The notes under the pieces are model-generated. The model did not search any database, was not told the DNA's origin, and saw only the letters and a program-made list of their open reading frames with translations. From contig BEHN01000004.1 of NCBI GenBank assembly GCA_002898535.1, positions 62,001 through 126,000 on the forward strand: DNA of 64,000 bases, written 5' to 3'. Numbering within the stretch: position 1 is the stretch's first letter; every line of letters starts with the position of its first letter. The stretch comes from a bacterium HR11 (GTDB lineage Bacteria > Acidobacteriota > HRBIN11). Below are positions 53,147 to 60,427 of the stretch, one piece after another. The position numbers were made by a program, and so were the translations under genes.

Positions 53147-54088
53147 CGGTCCGATAGGCTCTTGGACCGCCTCCATCCGCTCCAGGACGGCCTGATAGGC
53201 CGCCCGCTCGGCCTCACTCCGAAAGCGAACGTAGTGGAGCTTCGGGGCCCGCGCCCGGAGGGGCTCGACCCCCCGGCAGGGGTCCGTCCGACAGACGACG
53301 ACGAGGGGCCGGCCGGGATGGGGCCGCTCGGCCGGGGTTGCCAGGGCCTCGACGTCATGACCGTCGACCTCGTAGACGCAAGCGCCGAAGGCTTCCAGCT
53401 TGGCCACGATGGGCTCCACGTTCATGACCGTCTCGACCCGACCGTCGCACTGCTGGCCGTTGGCGTCGATGTAAATCCCCACGTTGTCCAGCCGATAGTG
53501 GGCCATCGCCATCAGCGCTTCCCAGGTCTGACCCTCCTGAAGTTCACCGTCGGACATGAAGACCCAGACCCGACCCGTCTCGCCTTTCAGCTTCCGGGCC
53601 AAAGCGATGCCCCCCGCTACACTGACGGCCTGACTCAGGGAGCCGGCCGTGACCTCGATGCCCGGCGAGTGTTCAGCCCCGATCATCTCGACCGTGCTCC
53701 CGTCCTGATTGAACATCTCGAGGGCCTCGGGGGCCAGCCGACCGACCTCGATCAGCGTGGCGTACAGAGCCAGGGCGTAGTGGACGGGCGAGAAGATAAA
53801 CCGGTCCAGGTCCGGCGCTCGAGGCCCGTTGTAGAGGCCGCCCCATCCGGCCAGGGGCCGGTCGGGCCCCGGCACACCGGGGAAAGGCCGAGGGATCATC
53901 GGTCCCTGACTGGGACCCAGGCGCATGACGCGCGTGTACAGGGTCGCCAAGATCTCGGCCGCCGAGCAGGCCTGGCTCAGATAGCCACCGTTATGCCGAA
54001 GGACATAGGCCAGGACCCGCCGCCGGATGCCCCCGGCGACCCGACGGGCGACGTCTGCCCAATGTTCCGTTTGAACCGTGGACCGCAT
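53135..54088 (-). CDS. Transketolase, N-terminal (TPP-binding) subunit
   Basis: A 317-residue protein matching the TPP-binding domain of transketolase: RRVLAYVLRHNGGYLSQACSAAEILATLY near the start, SLSQAVSVAGGIALA, and the TPP motif SDGELQEGQTWEA (about residues 151-163) with IDANGQQCDG. Start ATG 54088; upstream codons in the frame are MITE B2. The final residues GR and stop codon fall in a GGCAGATAG repeat word. It should pair with the C-subunit to move two-carbon units between sugars. Confidence 0.88.
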   Translation of the reverse strand: MRSTVQTEHWADVARRVAGGIRRRVLAYVLRHNGGYLSQACSAAEILATLYTRVMRLGPSQGPMIPRPFPGVPGPDRPLAGWGGLYNGPRAPDLDRFIFSPVHYALALYATLIEVGRLAPEALEMFNQDGSTVEMIGAEHSPGIEVTAGSLSQAVSVAGGIALARKLKGETGRVWVFMSDGELQEGQTWEALMAMAHYRLDNVGIYIDANGQQCDGRVETVMNVEPIVAKLEAFGACVYEVDGHDVEALATPAERPHPGRPLVVVCRTDPCRGVEPLRARAPKLHYVRFRSEAERAAYQAVLERMEAVQEPIGPVGR

Positions 54089-54097
54089 AAGCGTCCT

Positions 54098-54415
54098 ATC
54101 AGAGCCGTTCGGTTCGTGAGAATGGCGTCGGAACAACCTTTCCCATCCCTCGGGAAGCACGATGTTTCAAGCATTCGGCAGATGGGCATTTGGCAGATGG
54201 GCAGGTCGGCAAGTCGGGCGACGGGCGTCTATCCCCGGAACACCGGCCGTCATGCGGGCGTCATCCTCATGCACCGCCCGTCCTGGCCGTGTCGATCCCA
54301 TCTGGACACCGCCAGGGATGGCGGTGTCATCCTTAACAAGCTTGAAAAATCGAGATCGCCGGGCCATCGTCTTCCCGGATGGGAACCGCATTTCTCCCGA
54401 CCGAACGGCTCTGTT
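54098..54415 (+). mobile_element. Chimeric MITE-like element, copy B2 (complete)
   Basis: Starts TATCAGAGCCGTTCGGTTCG, like family A for about 100 bp (CACGATGTTTCAAGCATTCGGCAG). It then switches to the hairpin-unit array (ACACCGGCCG..., CACCGCCAGGGATGGCGGTG), and ends with GCTTGAAAAATCGAG and CCGAACGGCTCTGTTA. TA dinucleotides lie at both ends; length about 318 bp. Confidence 0.8.
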
Positions 54416-54525
54416 ATCAAAGGGGCTACAGGATGCAAGATGCAAGATACAAGATGCAAGATGCGGGATGCAAGATGCGGAACGATATAGGACGCGACAA
54501 GCCATCTCATAAAAGGTGCCTGGAA

Positions 54526-54664
54526 ACGCTCGCATAAATCCGACCATAGACCATAGACCACAGACCGTAGACCGGCTTGGGCCCCGGGGGGGTCTATGGT
54601 CCATAGTCTGTGGTCGGATATCGAGGGTCCGATCCCGGTCCCCTCGGATTGATGAGACTGGTTC
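54526..54664 (+). repeat. Composite hairpin repeat D, copy D2
   Basis: CGCATAAATCCGACC, GACCATAGACCACAGACC words, a CCCCGGGGG turn, complementary GGTCTATGGTCCATAGTC, then TCGAGGGTCCGATCCC and GATGAGACTGGTTC. It is nearly identical to D3, 256 bp downstream. Confidence 0.75.
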
Positions 54665-54781
54665 GAGAGCGGGATACGATTGGCTACTCGCCGTTCGCCA
54701 TTCGCTACTCGCCATTCGCCATTGGCCGTTCGCCATTCGCTCCTCTGCGTTCCCCGCGCCTCGGCGGTAAAATACATGAAG

Positions 54782-54917
54782 CGTTCGCATAAATCCGACC
54801 ACAGACCATAGACCACAGACTATAGACCGGCTTGGGTCCAGGGGGGTCTATGGTCCATGGTCTGTGGTCGGATATCGAGGGTCTGATCCCGGTCCCGTCG
54901 GATGGATGAGACTGGTT
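54782..54917 (+). repeat. Composite hairpin repeat D, copy D3
   Basis: Same order of blocks as D2, ending GATGAGACTGGTTC. The ribosome site of the ankyrin gene lies 15 bp after its end, so the hairpin falls in the leader of that transcript. Confidence 0.75.
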
Positions 54918-54948
54918 CTTGTCTCGGACTTCCCGGAGGGCTGATGAG

Positions 54949-55239
54949 ATGCGGCCGATCGACCATCGGTTATTTTTAGCCGCCTATTCAGGGGACGTCG
55001 AGCAAGTCCGGCGTCTCCTGCAAGAAGGGGCCGACGTGGACGCCCGGACCGGCGACGGCAAGACGCCCTTGATGATCGCCGCCATCGCGGGGCGAGAGGA
55101 CGTCGTGGAGGTCCTCATCCAGGCCGGGGCGGACGTCCATGCCCGGGACGCTTACGGCTATTCGGTCCTGACGTGGGCGACGCAACGGGGCCATGGGGGC
55201 GTCGTCGCCCGTCTCCGAGCAGTCGGGGCCCGGCAATAA
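54949..55239 (+). CDS. Ankyrin-repeat protein
   Basis: A 96-residue protein with two full ankyrin repeats and parts of a third: DHRLFLAAYSGDVEQVRRLLQ, GADVDARTGDGKTPLMIAA and GADVHARDAYGYSVLTWAT. There is no signal peptide, so it is probably a cytoplasmic protein-binding adaptor. ATG 54949 follows GGAGGG. The upstream leader holds hairpin D3. Partner unknown. Confidence 0.85.
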   Translation: MRPIDHRLFLAAYSGDVEQVRRLLQEGADVDARTGDGKTPLMIAAIAGREDVVEVLIQAGADVHARDAYGYSVLTWATQRGHGGVVARLRAVGARQ

Positions 55240-55633
55240 GTTCGGCGTCGGGTCTGGGATGCTCGGGATGGGCACCGGCATGACGGCCGGTGTCCCGAGG
55301 GATACGGGCCGGCATTCCGGACGGCTGGCGTTCCGGGGGTCGATGTTCCCCAACTCGCTTCATCACTCCGTCACTTCGTCACTTCATCGGGAGGGGGAGG
55401 CAGGGTCTTGGGTCCCCATAGCTTCCGATAATGGATCTTATGTTAAGAATCGTCGCCTCGACGAAAAGGGCCTGCATGCCGGCCTGAGCCCCCGGGAAAT
55501 ACGCCTTCCCGGCGATCATTCGGGAGTCCAGGAGTTTCGGGAAGACGACAGAACGGCGTCCGGGAACGACCACCGACGCCGGACCCCAAACCGTTCACCG
55601 TTCGCTACTCGCTATTCGCCATTCGCGGGCCTG
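55240..55633. repeat. 394-bp convergent spacer with hairpin units
   Basis: Contains hairpin units of the B-element type (CACCGGCATGACGGCCGGTG at 55271-55290, followed by CGGCATTCCGGACGGC), CACTCCGTCACTTCGTCACTTC words (about 55364-55388), and TTCGCTACTCGCTATTCGCC words (55600-55625) next to the polymerase gene stop. I see no gene. Confidence 0.6.
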
Positions 55634-56755
55634 TCACGCCGTCGTCAGCCGACCCGGCACCTGCCAGGCCCCCCCAAAGTGGTACACCGCCATGTCGTGT
55701 AGAAAGCTCAACCACGCCTCGATCCGGCCCTCGACCCACGCCGGCTCGACCCACGCCGCCATCCGCTCCAGCGTGCCCACGACGTCCACGTTCACGATCA
55801 AGTGGCGCAGGCCCAGCCGAAGCCAGTAAAGGTCCCGCAAGATCATCAAACCGTGTAGGACGACTTGCTGGACCCACCATCGGTTCCATACCCAGCCGTC
55901 GGCCGTGTAAATTCCGCCGGTGATTCGAAAGACCTCTTGGGCCAGGCCCGTCAGCGGTCGCAGGTCCATCTCCATGTACCGCCACCAGGCCTCCTGCGGC
56001 TGGGGAAGCCACTGCTGGAACCAGTCCAGGACGGCCCGTCGGAGTCGCTTGTGAAACTCCCAGAAGCTCCGGGGTTGGAGGACCAGACCGGGTCGGCCCT
56101 GACTCCACCGGATCACCCACCGAGCCTCCGCCTCGGTCCATTCGCCTTGCCGCATGAGATAACTCAACAGGACGTCCTCCCGGACCGGTCCAAAGCGCAG
56201 GATTTGGGCCCGGGAGCGAATGGTCGGGAGGATTCGATAGACCTGGGACGTGATGAGGATGGTGATCGTGTCCTCCGGCGGTTCTTCGAGGGTCTTCAGC
56301 ATCGCGTTGGCCGCTTCCTGGCGCATCCGCTCGGCGTCGTCCCAAAGGAAGAACTTGACGTCCCCGTGCCAGGGTTTCAGGGCGACCTGATGCTGGAATC
56401 GCCAGACGTCCTCGATGCTGTGGTTCTGACCGGGCTCGACCGTAAACACGAGGACGTCCGGGTGCTGGCCCTGGTCGATCAGACGACAGGCCCGGCACGT
56501 ACCACAGCCCAGGAAGGTACCCTGCTCACAGAGGTATCCCCGGGCGAAACGCAGGGCCAGCGTTTTTTTCCCGACGGCCGGGGGGCCGACCCACAGCATG
56601 GTACCGCCCCGCCAGCGTTGACGGTGGTAGGTCTGGAGACGCCGGAGGACCGACTCGTGACCCAGGATGGGCGGCCGGGCGTCACCCGGCGGGCCCGGCG
56701 TCGGTGCCGGGGGTGTCGGTCCGGCCGGTGGATGTTTGCGCTTGCCGCGGGGCAT
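55634..56755 (-). CDS. holB: DNA polymerase III delta prime-like subunit
   Basis: A 373-residue clamp-loader ATPase homologue. Walker A GPPAVGKKT (about residues 57-65), a zinc module CGTCRAC with an upstream Cys, a Walker B-like FFLWDDAERM, sensor region LKTLEEPPEDT and RSRAQILRF are visible. The lysine of the P-loop is present although the SRC motif is SRA. The N-terminal 30 residues are Pro/Lys-rich, and the Trp-rich C-terminal domain is divergent. It is isolated between repeat spacers. Confidence 0.85.
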   Translation of the reverse strand: MPRGKRKHPPAGPTPPAPTPGPPGDARPPILGHESVLRRLQTYHRQRWRGGTMLWVGPPAVGKKTLALRFARGYLCEQGTFLGCGTCRACRLIDQGQHPDVLVFTVEPGQNHSIEDVWRFQHQVALKPWHGDVKFFLWDDAERMRQEAANAMLKTLEEPPEDTITILITSQVYRILPTIRSRAQILRFGPVREDVLLSYLMRQGEWTEAEARWVIRWSQGRPGLVLQPRSFWEFHKRLRRAVLDWFQQWLPQPQEAWWRYMEMDLRPLTGLAQEVFRITGGIYTADGWVWNRWWVQQVVLHGLMILRDLYWLRLGLRHLIVNVDVVGTLERMAAWVEPAWVEGRIEAWLSFLHDMAVYHFGGAWQVPGRLTTA

Positions 56756-57784
56756 CCGACGTCATCCCCCAAGAGCTCTGGAGTGCAGGATACAAGATGC
56801 GGGATGCGGGGTGCAAGATATACAAGATATCAGAGCCGTTCGGGAGGTGAGAAGTGCGATGGGAAGCGGAAGGGGTACCTCCACGAAAGCATGATGTTTC
56901 AGGCAGTCGGCAGATGGGCAGTCGGCAGATGGGCAGGTCGAGAGACTGGCGTCTATCCCCGGAACACCGGCCGTCATGCCGGTAGCTTCCGCAGAGAGCC
57001 CGCCGTCCTGCGGGCGTCCTCCTCAGGCACCGCCCGTCATGGCCGGGTCCTCCGGAGGAAGCTTGAAAAATCGAGATGGCCGGGCCATCGTTTTCCCGGA
57101 TGGGAGCGGCATTCCTCCCAACCGAACAGCTTGGATATACGGGATGTGGGCGGCCGGGGTCTGGGGATCTATCCCGGCCTCCTACTTCCGATAATAGAGC
57201 CCTTCGGCCCGGGAGAAGGGCGTCGGGACGGCCTTTTCCACCCCACGGGAAGCACGATGTTTCAAAGGGGCGGAGTGACGCGCAACGGCCTTGGGCCGGT
57301 CATCCGAGTCTAATCGGTAGGAGGTCGTGCGGGTCCGGATTCTGCCAGGCCCGTCGCCTGTCCCGGAAAGACTTTTCCCGGGTCCATGACGCCTCGCGGC
57401 CTCTTGGCCTGGAACCTAGTGGCGACCCGGTACGGCCGATCAGTCGAACGACTGGGCTGTGCGCCGGACGCGGGCCCCGACCGGGACCGGCGCCTCTCGG
57501 AGAGACGATTCCATGTAACCCCGATGCTTTTCATTTCTCCAACTCTTATGAGGAATGGGACAACTCTGTGGATGGGCCGACTCCTGATGCTATGAGCAAA
57601 ACATAGTAGTGACCGACCTGTACGGGATACCTCAGAACGTTGAGAGTCATGGCGGCGTCACAAGAAAAACCGAGCGCTTGCAGTCATGCGGGCGTTTGAA
57701 AACGCGCCCATCAGGTTTGCATTTACAGGTGGTCACTACCCAAATCGTCAGGCGAGTCGGCCGACCGATGAAGGAGGAGGCATC
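56756..57784. repeat. 1-kb spacer: repeats then a putative regulatory region
   Basis: 56780-56828 has GATACAAGATGCGGGATGC words and 56829-57136 is element B3. 57186-57300 is a partial MITE with the interior shared with 38959-39100. 57301-57784 shows no gene, but 57535-57760 is less GC-rich and holds the inverted repeat GTAGTGACC (57606-57614) / GGTCACTAC (57731-57739), probably regulatory for the flavoprotein. Confidence 0.65.
56829..57136 (+). mobile_element. Chimeric MITE-like element, copy B3
   Basis: Left end TATCAGAGCCGTTCGGGAGG, core ATGATGTTTCAGGCAGTCGG, a hairpin-unit array (ACCGGCCGTCATGCCGGT, CCGCCGTCCTGCGGGCG), then GAAGCTTGAAAAATCGAGAT. The right end CCGAACAGCTTGGATA is mutated relative to CTCTGTTA. 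Confidence 0.75.
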
Positions 57785-59053
57785 ATGACAGGCGTTCGAC
57801 AGCGACCGAAGATTGTCGTCTTAGGGGGCGGTTTTGGGGGCCTGGAGGCGGCCTTCTACCTGCGGTTCCGTCTGGGGGACCGGGTATCCATTACCCTCGT
57901 ATCCGACAGCGATCATTTTCTGTTCAAGCCAAACACGATTTATATCCCCTTCGGGATGGACCCCGAGCGCCTCCGGGTCCCCCTCGAACGGCCCGCCCGC
58001 CGCATGGACATCGACTTCGTCCAGGCCGCCGCTCGCGAAATCGACCCTGCTCAGGGACGCGTCCACGCCGACGGACGGGTCCTGCCCTATGACTTCCTGG
58101 TCGTGGCGACGGGCGCCGGCATGCGGGCCGAGGAAATCCCTGGCCTGGCCGAGTATGCTTACACGATCTGGACCCCCGAGGAGATGCTCCGGCTCCGGGC
58201 GGCCCTGCAGGACCTCCTGGAGAAGGCCCGGGCCGGACAATGGCAAGAGGTCCTCTTCTTGGTCCCGCCCAACAACAAGTGCTCAGGACCCCTCTACGAG
58301 ATTGTCTTCATGCTCGATACGTGGCTCCGGCGGCACGGCGTTCGCGACGCCGTGAACGTCACCTACACGACTTACGAGGAGACCTTCATCCAGGCCTTTG
58401 GGCCTCGGCTCCATGAGGTCGTCCTCCGGGAATTCGAACGGCGGGGCATCACCGGCTTCACGCGGTATGCCGTCGATCGGGTCGAATCGCGGGAGGTCGT
58501 GTATCGGAACGGCGAGCGTCGACCTTACGACTTGCTCATTTCGTTCCCGCCCTATGTCGCTTCGACGCCCTTCCCGGGCCTGCCTACGGATGAGCGGGGC
58601 TTCCTGCGGACTCATCTGGAGACCCGACAGGTCGTGGACCATCCGAATATCTACGCCGTCGGCGACGCCGGCGATTTTCCCGTCAAGCAGGCCTTCCTGG
58701 CCCTTTTGCAGGCAGACACCGCCGCCGAGCACATCGCCGCTGAAGTCCTGGGTCGAGCGCCCTCGTTCCGCTTCGAGCCGACCAGTATGTGCATCATGGA
58801 GCAATTCGACAAGGCGACCTTTGCCCAGGTGCCTCTGCGCCTGACGGGGCGACCCGACAAGCCCGTCGAGGTCCGGCCGGAGGCTCTCGCCATGTACCGG
58901 GTCGGCTCCTCGGCGACCTGGCGGCTGGGCAAGAAGCTTCTGGGGCTTTACCTACCGTGGCGGTTCCGGAACGGGAAGCCCTTCCATGCGGGACTGCCCT
59001 GGCAGGCGATGGAGGTGGGTCTGAAGCTCATGAGCCGGGTCCTGGCCCGTTGA
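57785..59053 (+). CDS. Sulfide:quinone oxidoreductase / NDH-2-type flavoprotein
   Basis: A 422-residue FAD enzyme. The N-terminal dinucleotide fold is IVVLGGGFGGLEAAFYLR, followed by VVATGAGM and the C-terminal FAD motif IYAVGDAGDFP. Cysteines sit in PPNNKCSGPLYE (about residue 164) and PTSMCIMEQF (about residue 338), which match the two redox Cys of sulfide:quinone oxidoreductases, and the terminal amphipathic helices fit membrane attachment. The first Cys follows a Lys, so an NDH-2 or other function is possible. ATG 57785 follows GAAGGAGGAGG. Confidence 0.75.
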   Translation: MTGVRQRPKIVVLGGGFGGLEAAFYLRFRLGDRVSITLVSDSDHFLFKPNTIYIPFGMDPERLRVPLERPARRMDIDFVQAAAREIDPAQGRVHADGRVLPYDFLVVATGAGMRAEEIPGLAEYAYTIWTPEEMLRLRAALQDLLEKARAGQWQEVLFLVPPNNKCSGPLYEIVFMLDTWLRRHGVRDAVNVTYTTYEETFIQAFGPRLHEVVLREFERRGITGFTRYAVDRVESREVVYRNGERRPYDLLISFPPYVASTPFPGLPTDERGFLRTHLETRQVVDHPNIYAVGDAGDFPVKQAFLALLQADTAAEHIAAEVLGRAPSFRFEPTSMCIMEQFDKATFAQVPLRLTGRPDKPVEVRPEALAMYRVGSSATWRLGKKLLGLYLPWRFRNGKPFHAGLPWQAMEVGLKLMSRVLAR

Positions 59054-59254
59054 AGCATGAAGGTCTGGACTTGCGGGTCATCGGGGACGTTGCCATCCTC
59101 GCGGCGATCGTCCCGCTTTTTCACCCGCACGTCCAGGCCACCCCCATCTGTAAATCTGTAAAGAAGAAGACGTTCAGCGGGTCGGCAGGAACTGCACGTA
59201 GGTTCCCGGCCCGGGTCCAGCCCAACCGCCGTCCGTCCAGGACCTGGGAGGAAG

Positions 59255-59473
59255 TTAGCGCCATGAGGCGCGGTGGGCCTCCTGAAAGGTCCGGGCCAGA
59301 CAGTGGGCCAGGAGGGTCTTGACCTGTGGGGGCCGGAGTAGATCACGTGACCCCGCACGAAGGGGGCGTAGATCGTCAAGGGCATGACCCGGTCGAGACC
59401 CGGGACGACCCGACCGACCGTTGCGGTCAGGCGCCTCAGCGCTTCATGCACCGCTGGAAGCGTCTCGACCCCT
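59255..59473 (-). pseudogene. Possible frameshifted small gene
   Basis: On the minus strand one frame reads GVETLPAVHEALRRLTATVG...YAPFVRGHVIYSGP. A one-base slip at a C-run then gives PQVKTLLAHCLARTFQEAHR to a TAA at 59255-59257. Both pieces look protein-like and meet end to end, suggesting a decayed or mis-sequenced gene of about 70 codons. I recognise no family. Confidence 0.3.
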
Positions 59474-59656
59474 TACTGCCTCTATCTCTGGACGGCGCAC
59501 TCTTCGGTCCCATTGTATCAAACCGGTCCGGCCGGGCGGGCCTTTCCGTCTCACCAGCGGTCTGCGAAGGGTCCCAATTTTGAGACAAGGGAAACCAGGG
59601 GTCCGGGTCTATCCCCTTGCTCGTGTCTCAATATTTAGACGAATAATGGGATCTAT

Positions 59657-59685
59657 TTGACAATTGACGCCGACCCGTGTATAAA
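59657..59685 (+). promoter_or_regulatory. Strong sigma-70-type promoter of the haem-copper oxidase operon
   Basis: TTGACA (59657-59662), 17-bp spacer, TATAAA (59680-59685), 63 bp before the subunit II start. It is close to full consensus. Confidence 0.75.
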
Positions 59686-59747
59686 CATCTTGTCCGACAA
59701 CGATGAAAAATTCGTCCGGGGACGTCCTCATCCGGAGGTAAGCACCG

Positions 59748-60308
59748 ATGAGTCGCCATATCCCCATCTTTCTCCTGGAAGCCGTCAGCGCCGGGATCGT
59801 CCTGGTGTTCGCCTACGTGGCCCTCCGGTCCCGACGGTCCGGGACCGTCTCGCCCGACCGGGCCCGGCGGCTCCAGACGGCCCTCCTGATCGGACTCCTG
59901 GGTTTTGCCGGTCTGTTCCTGGCCTTCACCTTCCCGCGAGCCCCCTACCCCCGGCGGGCCGAACGTCCGGACCGGGTCGTGTTCGTCGTCGGCAAGCAGT
60001 TCAACTTTGCCGTCTCGGAGCGTCCCATCACGAACGACCGGGAGTGGGAGGAGGTCGTCCAATTCGGGGAGCCGGTGACGGTGTCGGCCGGCGAGCTGGT
60101 CGAATTTCGCGTCACGAGCTTTGACGTCAATCATGGGTTTTCGCTGTATGACCCGGACCGCACGCTCCTGGGCCAGGTCCAGGCCATGCCGGGCTATGTG
60201 AACCGTCTGCGGTTCCGTTTTGCCAAGCCGGGTCGGTACGAGGTCCTCTGTCTCGAGTACTGCGGCAACGGTCATCCCCGGATGCGGGGCTACTTCTACG
60301 TGAAGTGA
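59748..60308 (+). CDS. Haem-copper oxidoreductase subunit II with CuA site
   Basis: A 186-residue protein with two hydrophobic segments near the N-terminus (about 8-26 and 45-63) and a cupredoxin domain. The CuA ligands are complete: His129 (DVNHGF) and Cys168, Cys172, His176, Met179 in CLEYCGNGHPRM. It is shorter than most subunit II proteins, similar to ba3-type small subunits. It starts at ATG 59748 after CGGAGG, behind a strong promoter, and precedes subunit I by 119 bp. Confidence 0.92.
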   Translation: MSRHIPIFLLEAVSAGIVLVFAYVALRSRRSGTVSPDRARRLQTALLIGLLGFAGLFLAFTFPRAPYPRRAERPDRVVFVVGKQFNFAVSERPITNDREWEEVVQFGEPVTVSAGELVEFRVTSFDVNHGFSLYDPDRTLLGQVQAMPGYVNRLRFRFAKPGRYEVLCLEYCGNGHPRMRGYFYVK

Positions 60309-60427
60309 CGACGGGTGGGTTGACGGAGGGACGAGGCGGTGCCCCTGCGGGGCGCCCGAGTCTATCCCCTTTCAGTCCGTCCCTCCGGCTCTTCGTCACC
60401 CCATCCTGTCTGTCGGTGGAGGTGGCC

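Larger units (their letters stand above)
54089..54948. repeat. 860-bp repeat-only spacer
   Basis: Holds element B2 (54098-54415), ATGCAAGATGCAAGATAC words (54430-54482), composite hairpins D2 and D3, a GCCATTCGCTACTCGCC array (54682-54735) and the CTCTGCGTTCCCCGCGCCTC word (54743-54768). I see no gene; open frames here are repeat translations. Confidence 0.8.
59054..59747. other. 694-bp spacer with a possible gene remnant
   Basis: Contains the suspected frameshifted fragment (59255-59473) and the sigma-70 promoter of the oxidase operon (59657-59685). The rest is unannotated and less repeat-like than most spacers in the window. Confidence 0.5.

Noticed and set aside
53080-53150. Possible CRISPR array (regularly repeated CTGCCCATCTGCC words)
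   Set aside because: The units are 7-9 bp with no spacers of 30-40 bp and no cas genes; they are low-complexity words that occur throughout the spacers.
57310-57534. Small frames on both strands upstream of the flavoprotein
   Set aside because: No ribosome site, no recognisable content, and frames on both strands overlap fully.
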